A DNA stretch of 64,000 nucleotides from Methanoregula sp. UBA247 (GTDB lineage: Archaea > Halobacteriota > Methanomicrobia > Methanomicrobiales > Methanospirillaceae), in assembly GCA_002495055.1 (NCBI GenBank), contig DADR01000024.1:111547-175546 (forward strand), written 5' to 3'. The notes beneath the pieces were generated by a model. It worked only from the letters and a program-made list of their open reading frames with translations. It had not been told where the DNA came from and did no database searches. The position numbers were made by a program, and so were the translations under genes. Positions within the stretch are counted from its first letter, which is position 1; each line of letters opens with the position of its first letter. Positions 35,472 through 43,929 of this stretch are shown in pieces.

Positions 35472-35645
35472 TTATTCCATATGAATAGCTTCTGAGGGGC
35501 AGACATCGACACAGGTTTCACAATCCACGCACATGTCCTTATCGACTTTTGCTTTTTCGTTCTCGAGTGTGATTGCCGACGCCGGGCACTCACTGACACA
35601 GGTTTCACAGCCGGTGCATTTATCTTTGTCTACTACTGCTACCAT
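35472..35645 (-). CDS. Two-[4Fe-4S] ferredoxin (second tandem copy)
   Basis: A 57-residue clostridial-type ferredoxin. The cluster motifs are CTGCETCVSECP and CVDCETCVDVCP. Low-potential electron carriers of this kind serve methanogenesis and reductive biosynthesis. It starts at ATG 35645, six bases after the stop of the first copy, and has exactly the same length. Confidence 0.93.
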   Translation of the reverse strand: MVAVVDKDKCTGCETCVSECPASAITLENEKAKVDKDMCVDCETCVDVCPSEAIHME

Positions 35646-35651
35646 GGCCGT

Positions 35652-35825
35652 TTACTCCACGAGTATTGCCTCAGAAGGGCAGAGGTCAACGCAGGTCTGG
35701 CAGTCTATGCACAGATCCTTGTCCACCTTGGCTTTCTCGTTCTCTATTGCGATTGCCGTGGTGGGACAATCACCCACGCATGTTTCGCATCCGGTACATT
35801 TATTGGTGTCAACGATTGCAACCAA
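35652..35825 (-). CDS. Two-[4Fe-4S] ferredoxin (first tandem copy)
   Basis: A 57-residue ferredoxin with CTGCETCVGDCP and CIDCQTCVDLCP. The frame is open to 35855, but the start is set at TTG 35825. GGAG lies eight bases upstream, and this makes the protein the same length as its neighbour, which begins MVAVVDKDKC against (M)VAIVDTNKC here. The pair is a tandem duplication. No oxidoreductase partner is adjacent. Confidence 0.9.
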   Translation of the reverse strand: MVAIVDTNKCTGCETCVGDCPTTAIAIENEKAKVDKDLCIDCQTCVDLCPSEAILVE

Positions 35826-36054
35826 CTTGTTCACTCCATCGTATATGTTAAGCAAAAGATAAAAAATAGGTTTCGCTATTACTCTTCAATCAATTACCGG
35901 TATATTTGGCATTTTTTTGTTTTTTCCGGTATACTGCGAACAATTGGCAGGAATATAATTTCAAATTATCAAAGTTGTGATGTGAAACCGGAACAAATTT
36001 TTAAAAAAAAACTGAAGCGGACCAAAATCCGGTTTCGGAATGATAAAAAAAATA

Positions 36055-36819
36055 TTATTTTCCAAGGTTCAGCACATCGCTCATACCATAAATACCGGGT
36101 TTTTTACCAACAACCCAGCGTGCTGCATGGAGAGCACCGGTCGCAAAAACTGACCGGTCATATGCCCTGTGGGAGAGTTCGATGGTTTCAAAATTCTTTG
36201 AAAACATCACCTTGTGGTCTCCTACTATATCACCACCTCGTATGACATGTACTCCTATCTCATCTGAGCGTTCCATCATACCCTCCCGGCCGTATACCTT
36301 TTTTCGAAAACCCGCTTCCTGGTCAAGAATCTGCAGAATTGTTTTTGCAGTGCCACTTGGTGCATCCTTTTTGTTCCGGTGATGGGCTTCGATCACTTCA
36401 ATATCATAATCTTTCAGGAGCTTGCCGGCATCCCGCAGGAGCTGCCAGAATATATTGACACCCAGTGAAAAGTTGCTGGAGATGACAGCCGCAACATTCC
36501 CCTGAATTGCCTGTTCCATCTCTGCCCGCTGTTCGTTCGTAAATCCTGTAGTGCCCACGACCAGTGCTACCTTGTTACGGGCAGCCATTTTTACATTCCC
36601 TACCGCAGCCTGCGCGATGGTAAAATCGATAAGTACATCAGGCTTTGTGCTCTGGAGGAGATTTTCAGCATTTTTCGATTCAACGATATCGACTCCGAAA
36701 AATGAACCAGGTTTAAGGTTGATACCACCAACCAGCTCAAGATCCGAAGATTCGCTGACCATGCGGCCAATGGTCTGACCCATACGGCCGGAGGCGCCAC
36801 ATACAGCCACTTTTAGCAT
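36055..36819 (-). CDS. dapB: 4-hydroxy-tetrahydrodipicolinate reductase
   Basis: A 254-residue NAD(P)H-dependent reductase of the diaminopimelate lysine pathway. GASGRMGQTIGRMV is the nucleotide loop, followed by DVLIDFTIAQAAVGN, VVGTTGFTNEQ, SSNFSLGVNIFWQ and the catalytic HHRNKKDAPSGTA. It begins eight bases after dapA, with which it forms an operon. Confidence 0.96.
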   Translation of the reverse strand: MLKVAVCGASGRMGQTIGRMVSESSDLELVGGINLKPGSFFGVDIVESKNAENLLQSTKPDVLIDFTIAQAAVGNVKMAARNKVALVVGTTGFTNEQRAEMEQAIQGNVAAVISSNFSLGVNIFWQLLRDAGKLLKDYDIEVIEAHHRNKKDAPSGTAKTILQILDQEAGFRKKVYGREGMMERSDEIGVHVIRGGDIVGDHKVMFSKNFETIELSHRAYDRSVFATGALHAARWVVGKKPGIYGMSDVLNLGK

Positions 36820-36827
36820 GCGTTACT

Positions 36828-37796
36828 TCACCGCACCCGTTTTTTTACAGCCGTTTTCGTTTTCCCGGCTACGGCTTTTTTTGCCTTTTTTTGTGGAACA
36901 GTGGGTATTTTCACACTTTTATTCGGAATTGAAGCAAGGATTTTTTTAAGTTGTTCGGTCTTCTTTTCATCAAGATCATCGAGAGGAAGCCTGACCGGCC
37001 CACCCGCCATGCCAAGAAGTTCAACTGCCTTTTTTACCGGAATCGGGTTTGTGTCGATAAACATCGCCCGTAAGAGTGGCGACAGGGCATAGTGGAGGAC
37101 AAGTGCTTTCTGGTAGTCACCGTGCTTCATCGCTTCGTACATGGCCACCATGCGTTCAGGGTCTACATTGGCTGCAACCGATATGACACCAGATCCACCG
37201 AGTGCCATTATCGGGAGCGTGATGTTGTCATCACCGGAAATCACCAGAAAATCATCATCCTGTGTTTCTTCAATGATCCTCGATATCTGTCCGATATTAC
37301 CACTCGCTTCCTTGATTGCAACAATATTTGGGTGCCGTGCGAGTTCTGCTACAAGATCAGGCTCGAGATTCTGTCCTGTCCGGCCCGGGACATTATACAT
37401 AATGATCGGAATATCAAGGTCTGCAAGTTTTGTATAATGCTTGATGAGCCCTGAACGGTTTGGCTTGTTGTAATACGGGCTTATAACAAGAACGCCATCA
37501 GCGCCGATGTCCTTTGCAGCCTTTGTCAGTTTTAAGGCTTCTGCCGTGTTGTTAGAACCAGTACCGGCAAGCACAGGGATCCTGCCGTTCACCTTGTCAA
37601 CGGCAATCTCAATCACTTTTTCGTGCTCTTCAAACGTGAGCGTTGCCGATTCACCGGTAGATCCGCAGGGCACAATCCCGTGGACACCACAGGAAAGGAG
37701 AAACCCGATGTTCCGCTCAAGACCCTGGACATCAAGGTCCATCGCAGAGTTTCTTTTAAAAGGGGTAATGATTGCTGGAAGGACACCTTCGAACAT
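36828..37796 (-). CDS. dapA: 4-hydroxy-tetrahydrodipicolinate synthase with basic tail
   Basis: A class I aldolase condensing pyruvate and aspartate semialdehyde. GVLPAIITPF at the start, GSTGESATLTFEEH, YNVPGRTGQNL (catalytic Tyr) and VAIKEASGN (Schiff-base Lys) are present. At 322 residues it is about 30 longer than usual: the C-terminus carries a Lys/Arg/Ala/Pro-rich tail (PQKKAKKAVAGKTKTAVKKR) not needed for catalysis, resembling DNA- or RNA-binding tails. It lies between the S17e gene and dapB. Confidence 0.95.
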   Translation of the reverse strand: MFEGVLPAIITPFKRNSAMDLDVQGLERNIGFLLSCGVHGIVPCGSTGESATLTFEEHEKVIEIAVDKVNGRIPVLAGTGSNNTAEALKLTKAAKDIGADGVLVISPYYNKPNRSGLIKHYTKLADLDIPIIMYNVPGRTGQNLEPDLVAELARHPNIVAIKEASGNIGQISRIIEETQDDDFLVISGDDNITLPIMALGGSGVISVAANVDPERMVAMYEAMKHGDYQKALVLHYALSPLLRAMFIDTNPIPVKKAVELLGMAGGPVRLPLDDLDEKKTEQLKKILASIPNKSVKIPTVPQKKAKKAVAGKTKTAVKKRVR

Positions 37797-37804
37797 GAAT
37801 AAAG

Positions 37805-37996
37805 TTATGAGCGTCTCTTGGTATTTATTTTTCTCGTGATATACCCGGCGATGCGGTTCCGGACACGCTTGCTTCCAATTACTGTCGATTTACCAAGCTG
37901 CTGCTTGTTTTCATCGAAGCTGTTGGAGAAATAGTCCCGCTGCTTAGCCAGAAGTTCAGTACCGAGTGATTTGATGTATGACGGTTTGATTCCCAT
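37805..37996 (-). CDS. rps17e: Ribosomal protein S17e
   Basis: A 63-residue small-subunit protein of the archaeal/eukaryotic S17e family, with MGIKPSYIKSLGTELL, FDENKQQLGKST and RVRNRIAGYITRK. It starts the dapA-dapB run and is eight bases from dapA. The link of S17e with lysine genes recurs in archaeal genomes from what I recall. Confidence 0.95.
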   Translation of the reverse strand: MGIKPSYIKSLGTELLAKQRDYFSNSFDENKQQLGKSTVIGSKRVRNRIAGYITRKINTKRRS

Positions 37997-38006
37997 GTGT
38001 ATTTCC

Positions 38007-38564
38007 TCAAAGTTCTATATTTATAATGCGGTTCGATATCATAATAATATTGTTCGATACGTCGACTGGATCTTCACCAAAAAGACGGATTATTACTTCT
38101 TTACCCTTTCCCCCGGTATCATAGCATACGTCGGGTACTCCCTGTTTGCAACAGGTTGCAACGCCCCAGTCCATCGTACTGATCCACGGGGGTTCCAATG
38201 CTGGATCAAACGAAGTACATTCAAGGAGCAGGCTTTCAATGATTTCAATTACTTTTTCAGAATGACGCAGGGTCGCCGCACACCGCATGAGGGGATCAAA
38301 TTTCATGGCAGTCAGCACTATTCGCGTGATTTCGTCATCCACACCAAAAGCACAGGGTCCGTTAGCACGCGGACTTCCGTTCATAGCGATAAGTCCGCCT
38401 TGTACTGCTGCAACACCCCCGCTCTCCCGTGCCCCACGGATAGCATACCCCAGTTTTGCCCCCAGTGCAGGAATAAGCCGGACATCCATGGATTGTTCGA
38501 GAAGTGTGACCGCCGTAGCAAGTTTTTCAAGCGCCACACTGCGTTCCTGGTTTGGATCCTTCAT
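38007..38564 (-). CDS. ThiN-domain protein (thiamine-phosphate synthase family)
   Basis: A protein of about 185 residues made of a ThiN domain (RLIPALGAKLGYAIRGAR, GPCAFGVDDEITRIVLTAM, DWGVATCCKQGVPDVCYDTG). In ThiDN fusions it joins the HMP and thiazole moieties of thiamine phosphate. Here it stands alone with no ThiD domain. Methionine at 38564 is preferred to the GTG at 38585 because a TATA-like TTCTTAATAC near 38600 puts transcription start almost on it. It lies upstream of S17e by 10 bases. Confidence 0.75.
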   Translation of the reverse strand: MKDPNQERSVALEKLATAVTLLEQSMDVRLIPALGAKLGYAIRGARESGGVAAVQGGLIAMNGSPRANGPCAFGVDDEITRIVLTAMKFDPLMRCAATLRHSEKVIEIIESLLLECTSFDPALEPPWISTMDWGVATCCKQGVPDVCYDTGGKGKEVIIRLFGEDPVDVSNNIIMISNRIINIEL

Positions 38565-38672
38565 AATCGTACCAATGATGGGCACGACAAGTATTAAGAA
38601 TAACTTTTACCTTCATCAAAATCTTCTGCTTTCGGATATACATATATCCTTTTACGAAGAAAGATTCCTGTA

Positions 38673-38849
38673 ATGGATCCACGACTCCTTGATGTGATCA
38701 TAGGTCTATCAGGCTTTCTTGTCCTGATTGTTATGCTTGCCCTGCTCCCCATGGTGATGATGGCTGGTATAGCCTATCTCGCGGCAATTCTGATTTTTAT
38801 TCTCTTCCTGTCAGGAGCCGGATATCTGGTAAATGAGAAAATTATCTAG
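38673..38849 (+). CDS. Small two-helix membrane protein
   Basis: A 58-residue protein with two hydrophobic helices (LSGFLVLIVMLALLPMV and AYLAAILIFILFLSGAGY). The short N-terminus is DPRLLDVI. It begins at ATG 38673 after ATTCCTGTA without a strong ribosome-binding site. Its last eight bases overlap the convergent priL gene. The function is unknown, but length and clean hydrophobic pattern support a real gene. Confidence 0.55.
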   Translation: MDPRLLDVIIGLSGFLVLIVMLALLPMVMMAGIAYLAAILIFILFLSGAGYLVNEKII

Positions 38850-39930
38850 GCGATGCCGGGGGATTATCTGTTGTTGGAGCCCCCTCTTTTTTCGTTTTGG
38901 GTGAATATTTCTTTTTTTGCCGGTAATAATTTAACGGATGGTTCACAGTTTCACATATTTTATCCCGGTTCACACAGAGTCCTGTTGTCTTCATTGCAGC
39001 ACATGCCGGTGCTGTGTATTCTGTACCTGATCCTCCCCGTCCGGTGATATGCTCTACCTGGTACATCGTTTTTTCCGGATCAAAATCCGGTGACCTCGCA
39101 TACATCCCGGCAATCTCAGCCACATTCATACCTATTGAATGAATAAACGTGGTGAGGGCGAAGCGACCGGCATGGGTGAGATTGGTACCACCAGTCAGCG
39201 CTAAAACAAGTGCCTGCATACAGGGAGGGAAGGCATTTTCATCAATGGCACCGAACTGCTGGAGCATCTGCTCCTGGTACACTTTTTTTATCGATGTAAC
39301 TTTCGGAGCAAGTTGTTCACAGATAAAAGACGGTACTTTATGAGGGAGATCATGACGTATGACGAGGCGTGTTCGTTCCCGTAATAATTCATACCGCTCT
39401 TCTTTTTTGATCTCAACAAAACCCTGGGACAGATGGCGATTTACGAGCCTGAAACGATCTTCGTGGAGGGGAGAGACCAGCTCCACATAATCGGTTAGCG
39501 GCATCCGGTCCTGGATGATCTGGATTCCCAGTTCGTTTGCAAGAGCGATGCATAACCTCGAATAACCCGTATCTTCCAGCCGGTAATTCTGGTTCCACTC
39601 TTCTTCATTAACTAAAAAATAATACATCCGTTCAGCCTCATACCGGGTCAACCGGTCAATGAGCTGTTTATCATTCACACAGGAAACAATAATCCGGGCA
39701 AGCGCATAAGCGGCAATCTCATCATCAGCCGAATCCGATACCACGGGGGCAAATATTTTTTTTGGGGATATTGAATCATGGACCCGTGTTATGGCAAGGT
39801 TGATTAACGATTCTCCTTTCGTGTCTTTTAAGAGTGAATCGAGTGTTGAGAATCTGGCCTTGATATGGTCCTGGGCTTTTTTTAAAAAGGGAAAATGGGT
39901 AAGTTCCTTTGGTGATGGCTTATAGTCCAT
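38842..39930 (-). CDS. priL: DNA primase large subunit
   Basis: A 362-residue archaeal/eukaryotic primase large subunit that works with PriS to make RNA/DNA primers. The Fe-S cluster ligands are Cys237 (PPCMQAL), Cys310 (APACAAM), Cys319 (GLCVNR) and Cys326 (KICETV); THAGRF precedes the last three. The C-terminus has a lysine-rich tail. Its ATG overlaps the PCNA stop by one base (TGATG), linking primer synthesis to the clamp gene. PriS is not in the window. Confidence 0.95.
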   Translation of the reverse strand: MDYKPSPKELTHFPFLKKAQDHIKARFSTLDSLLKDTKGESLINLAITRVHDSISPKKIFAPVVSDSADDEIAAYALARIIVSCVNDKQLIDRLTRYEAERMYYFLVNEEEWNQNYRLEDTGYSRLCIALANELGIQIIQDRMPLTDYVELVSPLHEDRFRLVNRHLSQGFVEIKKEERYELLRERTRLVIRHDLPHKVPSFICEQLAPKVTSIKKVYQEQMLQQFGAIDENAFPPCMQALVLALTGGTNLTHAGRFALTTFIHSIGMNVAEIAGMYARSPDFDPEKTMYQVEHITGRGGSGTEYTAPACAAMKTTGLCVNRDKICETVNHPLNYYRQKKKYSPKTKKEGAPTTDNPPASPR

Positions 39931-40673
39931 CAGTCAGCCTCTATCCGAGGTGCCAGAAGGTACTCCACATGGCCGTTGCCTCCCGCAATAATAAAGGAGA
40001 ACCTGACCGGGTGGTCGATACCAAGGTATATTTCCACCTCGGCAGCCTTACCCATGACCTTCCCCATATCTTTTAAGTAATCAAGGGAGAAGAGCGATCG
40101 TGCCTCTACTGGTGTCAGTGATTTAAGCTCATCTTTACTGAACTCACGCCGGATATTGTCCGTATCCCCTTCGGCAATCAGGTAAAAAGTCTGGTCCTTG
40201 GGATTGATTCCAAGCGCAATCTTATCGGAGATCACCGCAGCCGCTTTCATCGCATTGTTGAAATCGTCACCGGTAATTACAATCTTACCCGGAAGATTTA
40301 TCGTCGGCGGGTTGGGATCTTTCCTTATTGTGTTCGTATCCAGGAGGGTAATGGAATAATGATACCCATGGGCTGATACTGACATCTTCTGGGCATTTTC
40401 AGCAAGTTCGAGACTGATAAGGTCGCCTTTGCCAGCCATACCAAATATATTTTTCATTTTCGTAATATCAATGCCCAGCTGACTTTTTGTTGCTTTGAAT
40501 GAATCGAATGCTTCTTTTTTCAGCTCGATTCCTATCATAGCTACATTTGCCGTGTCAACAGCTCGCGTGGAGATTCCATTCTCATCAGTATGCAGCCTGC
40601 ACTCAGGGACGAGAGCCGAAATCGCATCGATAAATTCCCTAAACACGTCTGCATCAATGGTTGCTTTTAACAT
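39930..40673 (-). CDS. pcn: DNA polymerase sliding clamp (PCNA)
   Basis: A 247-residue PCNA monomer. MLKATIDADVFREFIDAISALV, FKATKSQLGIDITKM, GDLISLELAENAQKMSV and the C-terminal LLAPRIEAD are typical. The start is set at ATG 40673: the open frame extends further upstream, but PCNA proteins begin here. A GAGGAG-type ribosome-binding site and a TATA element (40705-40713) lie just upstream. It is the first gene of a PCNA-priL operon. Confidence 0.95.
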   Translation of the reverse strand: MLKATIDADVFREFIDAISALVPECRLHTDENGISTRAVDTANVAMIGIELKKEAFDSFKATKSQLGIDITKMKNIFGMAGKGDLISLELAENAQKMSVSAHGYHYSITLLDTNTIRKDPNPPTINLPGKIVITGDDFNNAMKAAAVISDKIALGINPKDQTFYLIAEGDTDNIRREFSKDELKSLTPVEARSLFSLDYLKDMGKVMGKAAEVEIYLGIDHPVRFSFIIAGGNGHVEYLLAPRIEAD

Positions 40674-40704
40674 CGCTTGTCTCACTTCTCCTCTTTTTGA
40701 CCGG

Positions 40705-40713
40705 ATATAAAAA
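40705..40713 (-). promoter_or_regulatory. TATA-like element of the PCNA-priL operon
   Basis: TTTTTATAT on the minus strand, about 35 bases from the PCNA start, predicts a very short leader. Confidence 0.5.
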
Positions 40714-41124
40714 CTACCCTTTTTCTGAACTCTTTTTATGACATTCCTCAATAATTACCATTTTCAGGGTCTTTTTATGTACGGTTTGACCATTCTATGT
40801 TACGTTATTTATTATTCCATAGTAATTGGTTGTTAACGGTTACTTGGAGTAATAACAAATAATAACGTGATACTTTTTAGATGTAAAAATCTCTTTGTTT
40901 CTTCGTTCAATTATATTTATTGTTTTAAAGTAAGGATCTCATTTGAGGATTTCATAAGGCAGCTGGCACACTCATCTGTGCTTCCTTTCAATACGCAAAT
41001 TCCATCAACTGTGGTCGTCTGGATACAACAATCACACCCCCACCCCTTTTATTTGCCAAAAGAACATGAATATGAAGTCACATTCATCAATTTGAAAAAG
41101 AAGGAAGTCATATCGATACGTTGT
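40714..41124. other. Gene-free, AT-rich spacer with imperfect palindrome
   Basis: Between the PCNA promoter and a lipoprotein gene. ACGTTATT (40802-40809) and AATAACGT (40861-40868) end a 67-base imperfect palindrome, with inner TATTATTCC against GGAGTAATA and a central GTTAAC at 40832-40837. The surrounding DNA is very AT-rich. It lies beyond the PCNA promoter. It could be a protein-binding site or a replication-related site, but no cdc6/orc1 gene is near. Confidence 0.45.
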
Positions 41125-41514
41125 CTAGGTTTCTTTGTAATCAACCCTGTACGTTTCGGTCTGTGTTGTTGCTTCGACACCAGTTACCTTAACGGATGTC
41201 GCGTCAAGCGTGCAGAATGCCTCGGCCATTCCTGTCTCGCCGGTTTTGAGTGATGGAAGAGATGCAGTTTCCTCATCGATTTTAATCCCGTTTTTATCAT
41301 AGCATCCGAGGATAACATCAAACCTCGCCTCAACAGATCCAATATTTTGTCCAGTTACTGTTGCCATCCCGTTATTATCGAAGGATACATTCAGACTAAC
41401 GGACTCTTCTTGTGATGAATCCGATGAAGAGCTTGATGAAGTGCTTGTACAACCTGTTATCAGGATTGCTACAACACAGAGAAAAAGAAGGGATCGTCTT
41501 ATGCGTTTTTTCAT
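41125..41514 (-). CDS. Lipoprotein with beta-sandwich-type domain
   Basis: A 129-residue protein: MKKRIRRSLLFLCVVAILITGC is a lipoprotein signal with ITGC as lipobox, followed by a Ser-rich linker and a short beta-rich domain (SFDNNGMATVTGQNIGSVEARFDVIL). The domain plan resembles FxLYD-type external modules. It is anchored on the outer face of the membrane; its role is unknown. Confidence 0.7.
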   Translation of the reverse strand: MKKRIRRSLLFLCVVAILITGCTSTSSSSSSDSSQEESVSLNVSFDNNGMATVTGQNIGSVEARFDVILGCYDKNGIKIDEETASLPSLKTGETGMAEAFCTLDATSVKVTGVEATTQTETYRVDYKET

Positions 41515-41688
41515 GTTTTTTGGTTATATTCGGGAGAGATAACCTTTTCCTTTTTTATACATCCGTTAAAATTGGGGGTACTTTATAGTCTTTTTGCTTC
41601 GTATCCAATCAGTTTTTAAATGAGATATTTTTCTAGCATATGGCATAACCGGATTGATAATGATAGCGAACATTGAACTGTCTCCTGA

Positions 41689-41898
41689 TTACCGCAGGAA
41701 ATAATATCCCAGTCCTCCACAAAAAATTGCACAAAAGGAGATCACCAGGGAAATATTGATGGCTTGTTCCTTTCGGGACATTGCAGACCATGCACTTTTC
41801 TGTGTCTTTGCACCATATGCAATAGAAAGGCCGATGCCCGTCCCGGCTAATGAACCGATTGCTGCTACCATCAGGATTTCAAATATGCTCACATTCAT
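41689..41898 (-). CDS. Small two-helix membrane protein
   Basis: A 69-residue protein with two hydrophobic segments (EILMVAAIGSLAGTGIGLSIAYG and ISLVISFCAIFCGGLGYYF) separated by a basic loop (SRKEQAI). The first helix is glycine-rich. No family is recognised. Confidence 0.5.
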   Translation of the reverse strand: MNVSIFEILMVAAIGSLAGTGIGLSIAYGAKTQKSAWSAMSRKEQAINISLVISFCAIFCGGLGYYFLR

Positions 41899-41947
41899 AT
41901 ATACCCGCTGTTTTGAGTCATGTGATTCCTCAAAGTACCTGATTGTT

Positions 41948-42616
41948 TCATGCCGTATGTCTGATATCTATTTTGTCTCCGGGTTGTAGTACTTTTACCC
42001 GGATATCTGTTGTTCGCTCAATTGCTTCCTTGAACTGGATAGGATCTGCATTGATCTTGGCCCACGTATTATAGTGTATCGGTATTACCATTTTTGCACC
42101 GATAAAGTTCGCTGCCATCATCGCTTCTGCGGTGCCCATCGTGTATCGTCCACCGATAGGAAGCAGTGCAACGTCGGGATGATAAAGGTCTCCAATGAGT
42201 TTCATATCGGAAAAAAGCGCAGTATCGCCAGCATGGTAGATCTTCACGCCATCAATCCCGATTACAAACCCTGCTGCAGTGCCGCCATAGCAACCGACAC
42301 CTGCCTCTTCTATCCACGAGGAATGTACAGCAGGAGTCATGGTAAACGACACACCATCAATAATCGCGGTACCCCCGATGTTCATTCCCTCCACAGGCAG
42401 ACCCTTTCCCTTGAGGTACTTGGCGATCTCAGTAATAGCGATTGTCTTTTTACCGAGTGCCACAGTCTCGCCAAGATGGTCTTCATGCCCGTGTGTAACG
42501 ACAACGATATCCGGTTTTGTAAAAAGAACACTATTCCCTTCAATGAAAGGATCAATCAGGATCTTTTTTGATCCGGTTAGCAGTACGCACGAATGCCCAA
42601 GCCAGGAAAGTTGCAT
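41948..42616 (-). CDS. Metallo-beta-lactamase-fold metal-dependent hydrolase (UPF0173)
   Basis: About 222 residues. QLSWLGHSCVLLTG begins the fold, THGHEDHLGE is the zinc-binding HxHxDH motif, then HSSWIEE, YHAGDTALFSDMKLIGD and VIPIHYNTW follow as in UPF0173 proteins. The start ATG 42616 is chosen because family members begin two residues before WLGHS; the frame is open to 42664. The substrate is unknown. Confidence 0.88.
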   Translation of the reverse strand: MQLSWLGHSCVLLTGSKKILIDPFIEGNSVLFTKPDIVVVTHGHEDHLGETVALGKKTIAITEIAKYLKGKGLPVEGMNIGGTAIIDGVSFTMTPAVHSSWIEEAGVGCYGGTAAGFVIGIDGVKIYHAGDTALFSDMKLIGDLYHPDVALLPIGGRYTMGTAEAMMAANFIGAKMVIPIHYNTWAKINADPIQFKEAIERTTDIRVKVLQPGDKIDIRHTA

Positions 42617-42727
42617 ATATGCTGATCTGATTACCGGTGGATGAAATTTACCATCAGAAATCATTAAAGACAGCAGGCGGAAGTGTAGTTACACTAAAAA
42701 GAGATGAATGTCTGAACGGAAGGACAT

Positions 42728-43336
42728 TTACATTACATCAATCAGTTCAGCTTCTGTGATATCAATGGAATCCCCCAGACTGTCCGCAGTGGCGCTTCGG
42801 GTCATCTGCTCGGATATGTCCCGGTCTTCCATAACGTCCCGGACCCGGTCAATGTAGGGGTCAATGGTGGGATCTTCCTGCTCCTCTATCACATGCCGGT
42901 ATTCACGGAGCGTCGATGGGCTGATGCCCAGTTCCTCGGAAACCTCTTTCATGGTCTTTCCGGACTCGATTAGCTTTTCCATCATCATCTTATCAAAAGG
43001 CATCTTGAAATCGAGCTCGCGGAAGAGTTTGAGCCTTACCCGTGCACGTGCGACTGTCTTGCTAAGTTTTTCATCCCCGAGGTAGCGGGCAATTTCTGTG
43101 TCATTCTTACCCGCGTAAAACAAGGTGACAAGTTTTGCAAGCTGGATCGGTTTCAAGGACGTTTTGAAAATTCCCTGTTCAGTGATCTCTCGCATTACGA
43201 GAGCAACCTCACGTTCGATTGCGTCACTGTCTCTTAAAGTACCATGGATATTCTTCATAGGCTCGACAATCTTTGTCTTGCCAGACATGGTGCTGAAGAG
43301 TTTTAGAAGCTGTACCTTGCGTTTGTCTTCGGTCAT
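42728..43336 (-). CDS. HTH-containing protein, Cmi4-like
   Basis: About 202 residues. MTEDKRKVQLLKLFSTMSG, a charged region, and a helix-turn-helix around KTMKEVSEELGISPSTLREYR. It resembles, from memory, the haloarchaeal conditioned-medium-induced protein 4 group, but that assignment is weak. ATG 43336 has GGGGT five bases upstream, which decides the start; the frame is open to 43414. It is probably a DNA-binding regulator. Confidence 0.6.
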   Translation of the reverse strand: MTEDKRKVQLLKLFSTMSGKTKIVEPMKNIHGTLRDSDAIEREVALVMREITEQGIFKTSLKPIQLAKLVTLFYAGKNDTEIARYLGDEKLSKTVARARVRLKLFRELDFKMPFDKMMMEKLIESGKTMKEVSEELGISPSTLREYRHVIEEQEDPTIDPYIDRVRDVMEDRDISEQMTRSATADSLGDSIDITEAELIDVM

Positions 43337-43493
43337 TGCATACCCCGTTATGGGATTAGGATATACAATAAATCGCCTCCTATTTAATCCTATCTTAAAG
43401 CATTGTTTGACCAAAAAACCTTTAAATTAGTGATGGATTGTATAAAAAAATGGACCTGATACTACAGGCACTCAATTTTATCGCTGATAATTT

Positions 43494-43754
43494 TTATAAA
43501 AACTGTTCAGAAGACGATCCATTCAGGCACTCAAGTTCATCATTCATTACTAATTCACGTAAAATTTTCCTTATATGGCAATACGGACCTTTTTCATATA
43601 CGGTCAGACTGATAATCTGATAATTGGCATCTGATGAGTCCTGTTCTTCCTTATATTCTTTAATGGAATACGTTGAATTCTCCTTCAGGATAGTGTTTAA
43701 TACACTGGATTTTGATTCCAGATTATTTTTTATCCGTAGTACAAAATAGCTCAT
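43494..43754 (-). CDS. Small protein of unknown function
   Basis: About 86 residues (SYFVLRIKNNLESKSSVLNTIL to NGSSSEQFL), mixed alpha/beta by composition, with no motif recognised. ATG 43754 is preferred to 43790 because the protein then begins with a likely beta strand. It has no close neighbour on its strand. Tentative. Confidence 0.4.
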   Translation of the reverse strand: MSYFVLRIKNNLESKSSVLNTILKENSTYSIKEYKEEQDSSDANYQIISLTVYEKGPYCHIRKILRELVMNDELECLNGSSSEQFL

Positions 43755-43929
43755 ATTCAGCCTCTTGTTGATTATCTGATTGGGAAACAATAATTCTATT
43801 CTTTTTTATGAATACATTTTTTTTATGTTGTGCAGGTCCCTTGTTTTTCACGTTCCCATGATGAGGGTTATAATATCAGTGAGGGATAATTGATTTAGAT
43901 AATCTGGAATTACAAAGAAGTGATAACGA

